Below, one piece after another: positions 16,537 to 25,844 of a stretch of 64,000 nucleotides of DNA. Every line of letters starts with the position of its first letter. Within the stretch, counting starts at the first letter, position 1. The DNA is from Sphaerothrix gracilis (lineage in GTDB: Bacteria; Cyanobacteriota; Cyanobacteriia; Phormidesmidales; Phormidesmidaceae), in NCBI RefSeq assembly GCF_030405905.1, contig NZ_JASATW010000005.1, positions 124,001 to 188,000 of the forward strand, read 5' to 3'. The translations under genes and the position numbers were made by a program. Below the pieces are notes generated by a model. The model was not told where the DNA came from, made no database searches, and worked only from the letters and a program-made list of their open reading frames with translations.

Positions 16537-19017
16537 ATGTTTGAACGGTTTACCAACACAGCGATCGCTGTCATCCTAAGAGCGCAAGAAGAGGCTCGCG
16601 CCCTCGGCCACAGCTTTGTCGGCACAGAGCAGCTATTGCTAGGACTCCTGAAGGAAGGTACAAGCGTTGCCGCTAAAGTTTTAGACGACGTTGGCGTGGC
16701 CCTGCCGGAAGCTCGCAAAGAAGTTGAGGCCATTATTGGTCGGGGCAAAGGCAAAGTGCCGGCAGAAGTTCCCTTCACCCCTAAAGTTAAGCAAGTTTTC
16801 GAGCAGGCATTTCAGGAAGCTCGTAAGCTCGATCACCCCTATATTGAGCCAGCCCACATTCTGCTCAGCCTGACCCAAAGCGGCGAGAGTGTGGCCTACA
16901 AGGTGCTGAATAATTTAGGCGCTAATCCGGCTGATATTCGCACCCGGCTGATTCAGTCTCTGGGAGAAGCAGCAGCGGCAGCCCCTGCAGGGGCTCCCAG
17001 CCGTCGCGGCATGTTCCAGCAGTCCCCCCAGCGCTCTAAAGGTAAGGCTTTAGAGGAGTTTGGCAACGACCTAACCCAGCAAGCCGCTGATGGCAAGATT
17101 GACCCGGTCGTGGGCCGTCACAAAGAAATTGAGCGCGTTATCCAAATTTTGGGCCGCCGCACGAAGAATAACCCGGTGCTTGTGGGTGAGCCCGGCGTGG
17201 GTAAAACCGCGATCGCTGAAGGCTTGGCTCAGCGCATCGTCAATCAGGACGTACCGGAGAGCCTGCTAGAAAAACGGGTCATCAGCCTCGATATGGGCTT
17301 AGTGGTTTCCGGGACTCGTTTCCGGGGCGACTTTGAAGAGCGTCTCACCCAGATTATTGCGGAAGTACGCCAAGACCCCAACGTCATTCTAGTGATTGAC
17401 GAAATTCACACCCTCGTTGGAGCCGGTTCTCTCGATGGCGGCATGGATGCGGCTAATATGCTAAAGCCTGCATTGGCCAGAGGCGAACTGCAGTGCATTG
17501 GTGCCACTACCCTAGATGAGTACCGCAAGCACATCGAGCGTGATGCGGCTCTAGAGCGTCGCTTTCAGTCTGTGATGGTGGCTCCGCCTTCCGTTGAAGA
17601 AACCCTGGAAATTTTGGAAGGGCTGCGGGGACGCTACGAGCAGTTCCACAATCTGCTGATTTCTGATGACGCTTTAGAGGCGGCTGCCAAGCTTTCTGAT
17701 CGCTACATCAGCGATCGCCACCTGCCCGACAAAGCCATTGACCTGATCGATGAAGCGGGTTCACGTGTGCGCCTGCGTCATACCCGGCCCACTGCCAAGA
17801 AAGAAATCAAGCGGGCGCTGCGGCAGGCTAAGCAAGATCTAGACAATGCCGTACAGGTGCAAGACTTCACGAAGGCAACTGAGCTGCGCGATCGCCAGCA
17901 GGATCTGCTGCAAGAGCTAATGGAGGCAGAAGGCGAAATCAATAACGCCGAGCGGCCCACGGTGGACATGGAAGACATTGCTGACATTGTCTCTTCCTGG
18001 ACAGGCGTTCCCGTCAATCAGCTCACCGAGTCTGAGTCCGCCATGCTGCTGCACCTAGAAGATACGCTGCATGAGCGGCTGATTGGTCAAGAAGAGGCTG
18101 TGGTTGCGGTTTCTCGCGCCATTCGCCGCGCCCGTGTTGGTCTAGCTAGCCCCGATCGCCCCATTGCTAGCCTGTTCTTCTCCGGCCCTACTGGCGTGGG
18201 TAAGACGGAACTAGCTAAAGCCCTAGCAACAGCCGTCTTCGGGGCTGAAGAGGCCATGATTCGTCTAGATATGTCCGAATTTATGGAAGGCCATACAGTG
18301 TCTAAGCTGATTGGCTCCCCGCCGGGATATGTCGGCTATGACGAGGGCGGTCAGCTCACAGAGGCAGTACGGCGTCGGCCCTACACCGTCATTCTGCTGG
18401 ACGAAATTGAGAAAGCGCACCCGGATGTGTTTAACATTCTGCTGCAGGTGCTAGATGACGGTCGCCTCAGCGATGCCAAAGGTCGTGTCGTCAGCTTTAA
18501 GAATACGCTGCTGATCATGACCTCCAATATTGGCTCTAAGGTGATTGAGAAAGGGGGCGGCGGTCTTGGCTTTGAGCTGGGCTTTGAAGATTCAGCTACG
18601 GCCCAGTATCATCGCATCCGCAATCTGGTCAATGAGGAGCTAAAGCAGTTCTTCCGCCCAGAAATGCTGAATCGTTTAGACGAAATTATCGTCTTCCGTC
18701 AGCTTAACCGCGATGAAGTCATCGAAATTGCCGAGCTTATGACCCGTGAGGTAGAGAAGCGCCTCAGCGATCGCCAGATTACCCTGCAGCTCAGCGCAGC
18801 CTTCAAAGAGCGGCTGATCACGGAGGGTTACGATCCTAGCTACGGGGCTAGACCGATGCGCCGCGCGATCGCCCGCCTGATTGAGGACAATTTGGCTGAA
18901 GCAATTCTGGCAGGTGAGCTGGAAGACGGCGATACCGCGCTGCTAGACGTAGACGATGACGGTCAAATTCGGGTCAGCCCGGCCCGCGAACCGGCTCTAG
19001 CTGGCGCAGCCCGTTAA
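16537..19017 (+). CDS. clpC: ATP-dependent Clp protease ATPase subunit ClpC
   Basis: Hsp100/Clp unfoldase of 826 aa that feeds substrates to the ClpP/ClpR protease in the cytoplasm. Order: two N-terminal Clp repeats (1-145); AAA+ module 1 with Walker A GEPGVGKT (near 217-224) and Walker B VILVIDEIH; a UVR/M-domain segment (near 420-456); AAA+ module 2 with Walker A GPTGVGKT (near 550) and VILLDEIEK; and a C-terminal ClpB-D2 domain with SYGARPMRRAI. Length and order match cyanobacterial ClpC, usually essential. A strong terminator follows the stop, so the gene is probably monocistronic. Confidence 0.97.
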   Translation: MFERFTNTAIAVILRAQEEARALGHSFVGTEQLLLGLLKEGTSVAAKVLDDVGVALPEARKEVEAIIGRGKGKVPAEVPFTPKVKQVFEQAFQEARKLDHPYIEPAHILLSLTQSGESVAYKVLNNLGANPADIRTRLIQSLGEAAAAAPAGAPSRRGMFQQSPQRSKGKALEEFGNDLTQQAADGKIDPVVGRHKEIERVIQILGRRTKNNPVLVGEPGVGKTAIAEGLAQRIVNQDVPESLLEKRVISLDMGLVVSGTRFRGDFEERLTQIIAEVRQDPNVILVIDEIHTLVGAGSLDGGMDAANMLKPALARGELQCIGATTLDEYRKHIERDAALERRFQSVMVAPPSVEETLEILEGLRGRYEQFHNLLISDDALEAAAKLSDRYISDRHLPDKAIDLIDEAGSRVRLRHTRPTAKKEIKRALRQAKQDLDNAVQVQDFTKATELRDRQQDLLQELMEAEGEINNAERPTVDMEDIADIVSSWTGVPVNQLTESESAMLLHLEDTLHERLIGQEEAVVAVSRAIRRARVGLASPDRPIASLFFSGPTGVGKTELAKALATAVFGAEEAMIRLDMSEFMEGHTVSKLIGSPPGYVGYDEGGQLTEAVRRRPYTVILLDEIEKAHPDVFNILLQVLDDGRLSDAKGRVVSFKNTLLIMTSNIGSKVIEKGGGGLGFELGFEDSATAQYHRIRNLVNEELKQFFRPEMLNRLDEIIVFRQLNRDEVIEIAELMTREVEKRLSDRQITLQLSAAFKERLITEGYDPSYGARPMRRAIARLIEDNLAEAILAGELEDGDTALLDVDDDGQIRVSPAREPALAGAAR

Positions 19018-19047
19018 TTTAGCTGACTTGTCTATCCTGAAAAACTG

Positions 19048-19077
19048 GCTCCCAGGCTGCGGCCTGGGAGCTTTTTT
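19048..19077 (+). terminator. intrinsic terminator of clpC
   Basis: A perfect 10-bp GC-rich stem, GCTCCCAGGC (19048-19057) with GCCTGGGAGC (19062-19071), a 4-nt loop and six T residues. Textbook Rho-independent terminator, 30 bases after the clpC stop. Confidence 0.93.
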
Positions 19078-19124
19078 GCGCAATTCATGCCTACAATGCC
19101 CATGTGGCGAACTGCGGAGACATC

Positions 19125-19949
19125 ATGACGAACCAAACTACAATTCCAGTCGTTGTCAATGGCGCCTGCGGCAAAATGGGCCGCGAGGTGATCAAAGCGG
19201 TGTCTCAGGCTGAAGATATGACGCTGGTGGGGGCCATCGACAAAAATCCGGCAGTGCAGGGACAAGATATTGGCGAAGTGATCGGTGGTGGGCCGTTAGA
19301 GATTCCGGTGATGGCCGATCTAGAAGCGACCTTAGTGATGGCCCAGTCGGCAGGGCAGGCCGTAATGGTGGACTTCACGCACCCCAACACGGTTTATGAA
19401 ACCACCCGCGCTGCGATCGCCTATGGCGTCCGTCCTGTCGTTGGCACCACTGGCCTCAGCGTCGAGCAAATTCGCGATCTAGCTGAGTTTGCTGATAAAG
19501 CCAGCACAGGCTGCCTCATTATCCCTAACTTTTCGATTGGCGTGGTGCTAATGCAGCAGGCAGCTCAGCAGGCAGCCCAATATTTTAACCACGTCGAAAT
19601 TATTGAGCTGCACCACAACCAGAAAGCAGACGCCCCTAGCGGTACAGCGGTGCAGACAGCGCAGATGTTGGCTCAGGTGCAGCAGACGTTTAATCCGCCC
19701 GAAGTCGAGGAAACTGAAAAAATTAGCGGCTCGCGCGGGGGGACTACAGCTGAAGGCATTCATATTCACAGCGTTCGCCTGCCGGGGCTGATTGCTCATC
19801 AGGAAATTATCTTTGGCGACCCAGGGCAAATCTATACGCTACGCCATGACACCAGCGATCGCGCTTCTTTTATGCCCGGTGTTCTTCTCTCTATCCGCCG
19901 CGTAATGCCGCTTAAGTCGCTGATCTATGGCTTAGACAAAATCCTTTAA
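19125..19949 (+). CDS. dapB: 4-hydroxy-tetrahydrodipicolinate reductase DapB
   Basis: Reductase of 274 aa that reduces the dihydrodipicolinate precursor with NAD(P)H in the lysine/diaminopimelate pathway. Motifs: nucleotide-binding VNGACGKMG at the N-terminus, VDFTHPN, VGTTGLS, the catalytic EIIELHHNQKADAPSGTA (His pair plus the Lys of KADAPSGTA) and the C-terminal DHT-like RHDTSDRASF. ATG at 19125 chosen because GGAG lies six bases upstream; a GTG at 19104 would add seven unlikely residues. Confidence 0.96.
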   Translation: MTNQTTIPVVVNGACGKMGREVIKAVSQAEDMTLVGAIDKNPAVQGQDIGEVIGGGPLEIPVMADLEATLVMAQSAGQAVMVDFTHPNTVYETTRAAIAYGVRPVVGTTGLSVEQIRDLAEFADKASTGCLIIPNFSIGVVLMQQAAQQAAQYFNHVEIIELHHNQKADAPSGTAVQTAQMLAQVQQTFNPPEVEETEKISGSRGGTTAEGIHIHSVRLPGLIAHQEIIFGDPGQIYTLRHDTSDRASFMPGVLLSIRRVMPLKSLIYGLDKIL

Positions 19950-19973
19950 ACTTTGCTTTTCTAAGCAAAGTTT
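19948..19973 (+). terminator. AT-rich hairpin overlapping the dapB stop
   Basis: AAACTTTGCTT (19948-19958) pairs perfectly with AAGCAAAGTTT (19963-19973) around a TTCT loop. The stem begins within the TAA stop codon. Only three T residues close the hairpin, so it is a probable but weak terminator or RNA-end stabiliser. Confidence 0.55.
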
Positions 19974-20086
19974 CTAACTCAAAAGAGTTGACAAAATTGC
20001 CAATATTAAACTGGGTTTGCTGCCGAAAAATCGCTGTCAAGCTGGCAGCCACAAGATAGCTGAAATTGCTCCGCCCAATTAACCTT

Positions 20087-20127
20087 AAAAAAAATTGCCT
20101 GACCCATATAGCCCCCCGGGTCAGGCA
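20087..20127 (-). terminator. leftward intrinsic terminator without an annotated gene
   Basis: TGCCTGACCC (20096-20105) pairs with GGGTCAGGCA (20118-20127). Read leftwards the stem is followed by a run of eight T residues (A-run 20087-20094). Rightwards there are only three T residues. The strong leftward polarity implies a minus-strand transcript from 20.1-20.5 kb, where no ordinary gene lies. Confidence 0.75.
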
Positions 20128-20228
20128 TTTACCTGTAAGGATGCTTGTAAGCAAAGAACCGCCGCATCTAAATTGCCCCCTAAGATGCTTTGGTTTTCTC
20201 TGCCTGCCTCCTTCAGAATTGATTCCAT
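20121..20228 (-). CDS. candidate 35-aa small protein or sRNA region
   Basis: An ATG at 20228 opens 35 sense codons (start MESILKEAGRENQ, end LQASLQVNA) closed by a TGA within the terminator stem. The composition is plausible for a soluble amphipathic peptide and there is no TM segment. No good Shine-Dalgarno is visible, so the signal may equally be a small RNA whose 3' end is the terminator. Not a known photosystem small subunit as far as I can tell. Confidence 0.3.
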   Translation of the reverse strand: MESILKEAGRENQSILGGNLDAAVLCLQASLQVNA

Positions 20229-20491
20229 TGTGCTATTTAATCCCAGGTAATAGCTTCGCCATAACTACCGAAAATCATAAAAAAAGGCGTTGAAGAAAAG
20301 CAGCAAGATTCCGTGAAAACACGAGATATTTTCTAATTTCCGCCAAAATGGCAAAACTCAGCCCAAACAGGGGAACAATCGCTGCCCTATCTGCATCTAC
20401 TAACAGTTTGATACTCGACTGCGATTGTCGGCTGCTATCCTAAGAACACAATGCCTTTTACCTGGCGGTTCTCCCTTTTACAGCGAAGCCT

Positions 20492-21217
20492 ATGCTGGTA
20501 CCCTTGACCCGCGAAAAATTCGACGAGTTGCTGCCCGGCCTCGCTACTGGCGAACAGTATCGCCACTACTGGGGCAGTCTTTCTGATTTTCTGCGGCGCT
20601 TGCTCATTTCTGTTGTCGCCGGGGTTGTTGTATTTATTGCCCGTTTAGTGCTGGGTGAAACTTTTGATCCCTTAACTTTCACGGCAGGTACCATTGCCGG
20701 TCTGTACTGGCTTTGGAGTCCGGTCTGGCAAGCCAGCCGTCGCAACCGCTGGGCCAGGCGCAGTTCCTACAGCGGCTTTTGGCGGGGAAAAGTTCTGGAT
20801 GTCTTTGTGACAGACGAAGTCGTTGGTACGGAAGAAACCGTCAACAACCGGGGAGAACTGGTCATTGTTGAAGACAGGGAGCGCTACCTCAACCTGGAAA
20901 TTGGCGATAAAACAGGATTTACAACTCGCGTGCAGGCGGTGCTAAAGCGTGACCATCGGCTAATTCGGCGCGGCGATATTGCCGAAATGTTGGTGCTTTC
21001 TAACCGGGAAGATCTCAGCCGGATTAATCTGATCTCGGATGTTTATGTGCCCGACCATAAGCTTTGGGTGGGAGACTATCCCTATCTGCGCCGGGACATC
21101 TTTTTAGAAGTGCGCCAGAAGCTGTTGTCAAATCGCTCCTATCGTCGTCCTCGCCGTGAAGTTGAGCCAATGTACGACGATGACTATCCGCTGCCGGCTG
21201 AGGACTCTTATAGATAG
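20492..21217 (+). CDS. conserved cyanobacterial membrane-anchored protein
   Basis: Protein of 241 aa. Two hydrophobic helices near residues 35-52 and 62-80 are followed by a basic stretch (RRNRWARRSSY) and a soluble beta-rich domain (GKVLDVFVTDEVVGTEE to VPDHKLWVGDYPYLRRDIF), ending in an acidic/basic tail. Cyanobacterial relatives are sometimes labelled phosphate ABC transporter permease, but no transporter motif is visible. The soluble part is probably cytoplasmic. Function unknown. Confidence 0.8.
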   Translation: MLVPLTREKFDELLPGLATGEQYRHYWGSLSDFLRRLLISVVAGVVVFIARLVLGETFDPLTFTAGTIAGLYWLWSPVWQASRRNRWARRSSYSGFWRGKVLDVFVTDEVVGTEETVNNRGELVIVEDRERYLNLEIGDKTGFTTRVQAVLKRDHRLIRRGDIAEMLVLSNREDLSRINLISDVYVPDHKLWVGDYPYLRRDIFLEVRQKLLSNRSYRRPRREVEPMYDDDYPLPAEDSYR

Positions 21218-21330
21218 CTGCTGGCTTAACGGCCAAATATGGCATAGGAGTCGCTGAGTCCAGCTTCAGGGCCGCTGCAAGATGAACAATATCAGCCTCC
21301 GGCGGCTAGGAAAAACTCCAGCCGCTCAAA

Positions 21331-22287
21331 TCAGATGAGAGGCGAATTGGCGTCATGCCCCGTTAGGCTAACGACCTGGTTGCGCCCCTGAGACTTGGCG
21401 ATATATAGAGCTGCATCTGCCCGGGTAATGATAACGTCAATACTTTTGTCTGCGGGAAGATAAATAGATAAGCCCAGACTAACGGTGACTTGCAATGTTT
21501 CTTCAGCGCTAATGGCAATTTCTAAATCCGCGATGGTCTGACGGAGGCGCTCAGCTACGTCCTCAGCCTCAGGGATGCTGGTTTCCGGCAGCAGCGCAAT
21601 AAATTCTTCGCCCCCGATCCGGCCCAGAGTATCGCCCATGCGCAGGGTCTTCGCCGCTACGGTAGAGATTTGCTGCAAAACGCGATCGCCCGCCTGATGA
21701 CCATAGTTATCGTTGACCATTTTGAAGTGATCGATGTCAAGCATAACCAACGCTAGCGATCGCCCGTAGCGTCTGGCACGTTCAAACTCTTTAGTAGCCA
21801 GTTCCAAGAGATAGCGGCGATTGGCAACGCCTGTCAGTTCATCCGTGGCCGCCAACTTTTCTACTGCGGCTAAAGCCTGTTTTAGCTCATCCCGTACTTG
21901 CTTAAGCTCTAAATGCGTTTTAATCCGCACGAGCAACTCAAAATGATCATAGGGTTTCTTGATGTAGTCAACGGCTCCTAGCTCAAAAGCCTGCAGCAAA
22001 TTATCTTGATCGTCGCTAGCAGTGACAAAAATCACCGGAATATCTGCTGTTTGGGCATCACTTTTAAGCTGCTGACAGATTTCTAGCCCGCTGATATCGG
22101 GCATCATCAAATCTAGCAGAATTAGATCGGGCAAAACGCTATGAGCTTTGGCCCAAGCCTGCTGACCGTTACTAGCCGTGAGCGTACAATAACCCTCCTG
22201 GTTTAGCACAAAGCTAGTGACCTGAAGGTTATCGTCGATATCATCTACCAGCAGTATCCGAAATTTCTCAGGATGAAAACTAGTCAT
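21331..22287 (-). CDS. response regulator diguanylate cyclase (REC-GGDEF)
   Basis: Cytoplasmic signalling protein of 318 aa that should make cyclic di-GMP when phosphorylated. The receiver domain (10-125) has the acidic pair VDDIDD, the phospho-acceptor Asp in LLDLMMPD and the Lys of DYIKKP. A short coiled linker (about 130-150) leads to the GGDEF domain with active-site GGEEF and an inhibitory I-site RMGD five residues upstream, so product inhibition is likely. No sensor kinase gene is adjacent. Confidence 0.95.
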   Translation of the reverse strand: MTSFHPEKFRILLVDDIDDNLQVTSFVLNQEGYCTLTASNGQQAWAKAHSVLPDLILLDLMMPDISGLEICQQLKSDAQTADIPVIFVTASDDQDNLLQAFELGAVDYIKKPYDHFELLVRIKTHLELKQVRDELKQALAAVEKLAATDELTGVANRRYLLELATKEFERARRYGRSLALVMLDIDHFKMVNDNYGHQAGDRVLQQISTVAAKTLRMGDTLGRIGGEEFIALLPETSIPEAEDVAERLRQTIADLEIAISAEETLQVTVSLGLSIYLPADKSIDVIITRADAALYIAKSQGRNQVVSLTGHDANSPLI

Positions 22288-22661
22288 CTCTGTTTGGTTG
22301 GTTTATGGCCAAAGCATTGTTTACCCGTTAAAAGTCAGCTGTGCATTCTCAGTGGTCATCGCCATTGGACATTTCCTGCTGCCTGATTCTGTAGGCAGCT
22401 CAAGACGCAAGCTTTATCTACCAATAATCGACTTAATTTCAGCTTAATCAAGTTATGTCTCATTTTGCCCAAATTACTGAGGCTAATCATCCCTAAACTG
22501 GCATAGCCGCTAAGACTCAAGCCTACTGAGTTGGCACTATCTCAGTGCTTAAAGGATGACTTACCTGATCTTGCAGTTAGCAAAATTGATTCTAGTAGAC
22601 GTTTCCCGGTAGGATGCAATGATGCATGTGTAGATTGAAAAAGCTGTTCAACTGAAGACCT
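22288..22661. other. intergenic region upstream of tpiA
   Basis: About 370 bases between divergent genes; it must contain both promoters. A hairpin ACTGAG (22525-22530) / CTCAGT (22541-22546) and a small inverted repeat ATGCA-ATGA-TGCAT (22614-22627) lie in the probable tpiA leader. No gene seen. Confidence 0.4.
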
Positions 22662-23390
22662 GTGCGTAAGATTGTTATCGCTGGCAACTGGAAAATGCAT
22701 AAGACTCAAGCCGAAGCGCTAGAGTTCTTGAAAGACTTTTTAGATCACCTGAGCGAAACGCCTGAGGATCGGGAAGTTATTTTATGTGTCCCTTTTACCG
22801 TACTCAGTACCCTCTCCAAAAACTTACATGGGGGTCGAGTGCTGGTCGGCGCTCAAAATGTCCACTGGGAAACAGAGGGCGCTTACACGGGTGAGGTTTC
22901 GCCGCTGATGCTGAAGGAGTTAGGGGTTCGCTATGTGGTTATCGGTCACAGTGAGCGCCGACAGTATTTTGGTGAGACAGATGAAACTGCTAATCTGCGC
23001 ATTAAAGCGGCCCAGCAGGAAGGGCTAATTCCTATTCTTTGCGTAGGTGAAACTAAGCAGCAGCGCGATGCTGGAGAAACGGACGCCCATATCGCTCAGC
23101 AAATCAAAAAGGGTTTAGAGGGTGTCGATCAAAACAGCTTGATCATTGCCTATGAGCCTATTTGGGCTATTGGCACTGGCGATACCTGTGACGCCTCAGA
23201 TGCTAATCAGGTGATTGGCCGCATTCGATCGCAGCTTAAAAATCCAGACGTGCCGATTCAGTATGGTGGCTCAGTTAAGCCTAATAATATTGATGAAATT
23301 ATGGCTCAGTCTGACATTGACGGCGTTTTGGTCGGCGGTGCCAGCTTAGACCCGACAGGATTTGCTCGCATCGTCAACTATCAGTCATAG
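22662..23390 (+). CDS. tpiA: triosephosphate isomerase
   Basis: Enzyme of 242 aa that interconverts dihydroxyacetone phosphate and glyceraldehyde 3-phosphate in glycolysis and the Calvin cycle. Catalytic residues are visible: Asn/Lys of AGNWKMH, His in VIGHSERRQYF, Glu in AYEPIWAIGTG, and the phosphate loop QYGGSVKPNN. It starts with GTG at 22662, which gives the usual N-terminus MRKIVIAGNWK. The next gene begins on the base after the TAG stop. Confidence 0.97.
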   Translation: MRKIVIAGNWKMHKTQAEALEFLKDFLDHLSETPEDREVILCVPFTVLSTLSKNLHGGRVLVGAQNVHWETEGAYTGEVSPLMLKELGVRYVVIGHSERRQYFGETDETANLRIKAAQQEGLIPILCVGETKQQRDAGETDAHIAQQIKKGLEGVDQNSLIIAYEPIWAIGTGDTCDASDANQVIGRIRSQLKNPDVPIQYGGSVKPNNIDEIMAQSDIDGVLVGGASLDPTGFARIVNYQS

Positions 23391-24131
23391 GTGTCGCGCT
23401 GGCGGTATATTCCCCCCGTTGAGGCTTCTGGGTCTGAGCAAATGGCCCTCGATCGCTGGCTACTAGAACAGCATCGCTGTGGTCGGCTGCCGTCGGTGCT
23501 ACGGTTCTATCGCTGGCAGCCTGCCACAATTTCTCTGGGCTACCATCAGCGCCGCTATCCCGATCGCTGGCGAGATCTAACCTGGCAGGGCCAGCCCGTG
23601 CCGCTGGTGCGCCGCCCTAGCGGTGGGCGGGCAGTTTTGCATCAGGGAGATTTGACCTATGCTGTCATCACATCTGATTTTGCCGGTAGCCGTCAACAGG
23701 TCTACCGGCAAATTTGTCAGTTTTTGCTGCAGGGCTGGCGATCGCTAGGCGTTTCTCTGCGCTATGGCACCGCAGGTCGCGGCTACATTCACCATCCCGG
23801 CTGCTTTACCACCGCAACGGCGGCTGATTTAGTGCTTGACGATGGTACTAAGCTAGTCGGCAGCGCCCAGTACCGACAGGGAAATGCTTTGCTGCAGCAT
23901 GGCTCCATGCCGCTGCGAACAGAGGCTGATTTGTTTTGTCAGGTGTTTGGGGCAGACAAGCCGCCGCCTGACCTCTCAGCAGTCGTAGGTCATCTCACCG
24001 ATCAGCAAGTCATTGCCGCCCTAACAGCGTCAGCCGGAGCCTGCTGGTCAATTGAATTAAAGACTCAGCCGCTAACAGCCGCTGAATTTCAGGCTGCTAC
24101 TCAGGAAGCTGACAGGTGGCAGGTTACTTAG
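23391..24131 (+). CDS. lipoate-protein ligase A / octanoyltransferase-like protein
   Basis: BPL/LplA/LipB-fold protein of 246 aa. The ligase motif RRPSGGRAVLHQGDLTYAV (near 75-93) and the conserved Lys of DDGTKLVGSAQYR are present, so it may transfer lipoyl or octanoyl groups to dehydrogenase E2 or glycine-cleavage H proteins. It lacks the extra C-terminal domain of long LplA, which is common in this group; some such proteins are octanoyl transferases (LipM-like). The GTG start directly follows the tpiA stop, implying an operon with coupled translation. Confidence 0.85.
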   Translation: MSRWRYIPPVEASGSEQMALDRWLLEQHRCGRLPSVLRFYRWQPATISLGYHQRRYPDRWRDLTWQGQPVPLVRRPSGGRAVLHQGDLTYAVITSDFAGSRQQVYRQICQFLLQGWRSLGVSLRYGTAGRGYIHHPGCFTTATAADLVLDDGTKLVGSAQYRQGNALLQHGSMPLRTEADLFCQVFGADKPPPDLSAVVGHLTDQQVIAALTASAGACWSIELKTQPLTAAEFQAATQEADRWQVT

Positions 24132-24214
24132 ACCTGTCTACCTGTCTACGCTGCTGAGGCATGTGATCTGAGCCAAGCTAAAACGCGATCGCTCTGCACT
24201 TCAGCAGCACTCCA

Positions 24215-24448
24215 TCAGCTTTGAAACAGTGGCGAAGTCTCGATGCGTCGATCCACCCAGCGACGCGCCTTATAAATAGCTTCACGGCGGCTGAAGACGC
24301 CACGTACAGCAACGGCGCTGCCCCAGGCATAATCGACCCAGGCGGCATAGAGCGGTTGGCCGTCAAAGTCGCTTTCGTCAATCGCGATGCGAAAGCCACG
24401 GTAGTCAAAGGCAAAAACGATATGGGGATAATCAGGTTCAAGAATCAC
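24215..24448 (-). CDS. small conserved hypothetical protein (77 aa)
   Basis: Protein of 77 aa rich in aromatic residues (HIVFAFDYRGFRIAID, then YAAWVDYAWGSAVAVRG, then REAIYKARRWVDRR), looking like a compact alpha/beta domain without signal or TM. It uses a GTG start. The alternative overlapping minus-strand frame (24178-24441) looks unlike protein. It lies 58 bases after the membrane protein gene upstream and may be cotranscribed. No named family recognised. Confidence 0.65.
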   Translation of the reverse strand: MILEPDYPHIVFAFDYRGFRIAIDESDFDGQPLYAAWVDYAWGSAVAVRGVFSRREAIYKARRWVDRRIETSPLFQS

Positions 24449-24506
24449 AGGCTTGGATAACCCAGAATTTTATCTATCTTATCGATAGCCCACTGGCCCA
24501 GCAAGG

Positions 24507-25844
24507 TTAGTCGGGGCGACTACGATCTTCGAGTCGCTTTTGCCACTGGGCGTCCAGTTTTTCCCGCTGCTCAGCCTCTTGCTCAATTAAATCTTGCTCA
24601 GTGGTATAGGCCAAATCGTCCTTGTTAACCACAGTGCGACTGGCAAACTGCTCGGCATAGCTGAGTTTCTGCTGTACTTCGCTGCCCGCCCGGTTAAAGG
24701 CGATCGCCCGCTGCTGGCGCGACTCGTTACGCGACTCAATCTTGCCGTTGCGCCACTGTACCCAGAAGTAACGCACTAGGGGAATGCTCAGAAAGGCTGT
24801 ACCGTAAGCAACTAGCAGCCAGTAAATGGCATCGACAAAGGCGACTAAACCACCCAGTTCGGCAACAAGCGCCTGATCCTGCAGCAAATTGCCCAATACC
24901 AAAGCGCCGATTATGTTGGCTGCACCCAAACCAATCGCCAACATAATCTGGCCGGAACTAGCCACGCTGAACTGACGGGGAAACTCTTTCAGGTACGCTG
25001 CGACCGAAGCGCCGCGGCGATCGCTGGCCGTAACCTGTAGCTCTGGGAAGCGGTAGACCAAACTGCCGCCAGGGGTGACTTCGGGCTGGCCGTTGAAACG
25101 GCTGAGGACAGGCAGCATATAGTCTTCGTATTCCTTAGACCAGCCCTCTCCTAAATCATCTAAATAAGGGGCAATTTGCTCAGCGACTACTACACCACCT
25201 GAGTTGCGAATGACGGTGCCGATGGTTTGCCAGCGCCGCTCTTCTAGGTCGGCATTGGGATCGCCATCACCAAACAGAAAGGAGAAAATTGCCTCAAAAA
25301 AGTTCAGTTCACTGTGAGTTCTGGTTCTGGCTCTAGCTGGCTGCTGGCGGCGATAGCCACGATCATAGTGAAAGAACCAAAACAAGTCTGGCCCAAACCA
25401 AAGGCGCGGCACGAAGATAAAGCCGCCGCCCCCGCCTCGACTGCCGCCAAACCCGCCCCCGTTGTCATTATCTGAGCGGGAAGAGTTCATCGCAATCAGC
25501 AGAATGGCAATGGTGATGAAGATTAGAGCGATGGAAGCCAGCAGCAGAATGCCAAAGGAAATGCGAATCAGGTAGAACAATACGCTCCACACTTTTTCCC
25601 AAGTTTGCTGCAGTCGCAAGCGCCAGTATTTGCTCTGCAAAATGCCGCGAAAGTTGCGGGGAAACTCATAAGCAATTTCTCCCGCTTCTGAAACTTGTAG
25701 GTGGGCCTGAGTCTCGGAGGCCAACGCCAGCAGGTCAGACTGGGCCACTTGCACATTTAGCCCTGCCTGAGTGGCAACATCCCCTACCGTGACGCGATAG
25801 TCAAGCTGCTCGACGGCCTTCATGACCGCTGCATTGAGAGCCAT
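24507..25844 (-). CDS. conserved cyanobacterial/plastid-type membrane protein
   Basis: Protein of 445 aa. The N-terminal region (1-75) looks like a winged-helix-type fold (VGDVATQAGLNVQVAQSDLLALASE). TM helices lie near 95-118 and in the C-terminal third (about 300-320 and 335-360), a Gly-rich linker sits near 125-140, and the tail is charged and helical. I recall this architecture in cyanobacterial proteins related to a chloroplast protein of the Arabidopsis At5g03900 type; function is not established. The GC and HIP1 usage are like the chromosome, unlike the AT-rich island to its right. Confidence 0.75.
   Translation of the reverse strand: MALNAAVMKAVEQLDYRVTVGDVATQAGLNVQVAQSDLLALASETQAHLQVSEAGEIAYEFPRNFRGILQSKYWRLRLQQTWEKVWSVLFYLIRISFGILLLASIALIFITIAILLIAMNSSRSDNDNGGGFGGSRGGGGGFIFVPRLWFGPDLFWFFHYDRGYRRQQPARARTRTHSELNFFEAIFSFLFGDGDPNADLEERRWQTIGTVIRNSGGVVVAEQIAPYLDDLGEGWSKEYEDYMLPVLSRFNGQPEVTPGGSLVYRFPELQVTASDRRGASVAAYLKEFPRQFSVASSGQIMLAIGLGAANIIGALVLGNLLQDQALVAELGGLVAFVDAIYWLLVAYGTAFLSIPLVRYFWVQWRNGKIESRNESRQQRAIAFNRAGSEVQQKLSYAEQFASRTVVNKDDLAYTTEQDLIEQEAEQREKLDAQWQKRLEDRSRPD

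Larger units (their letters stand above)
19974..20491. other. gene-poor stretch with a leftward terminator
   Basis: About 520 bases between dapB and the next rightward gene. It holds the upstream region of that gene, a strong leftward terminator (20087-20127) and a possible 35-codon leftward reading frame that ends inside it (20121-20228). A small palindrome, GCCAAAATGGC, lies near 20343. Confidence 0.45.
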
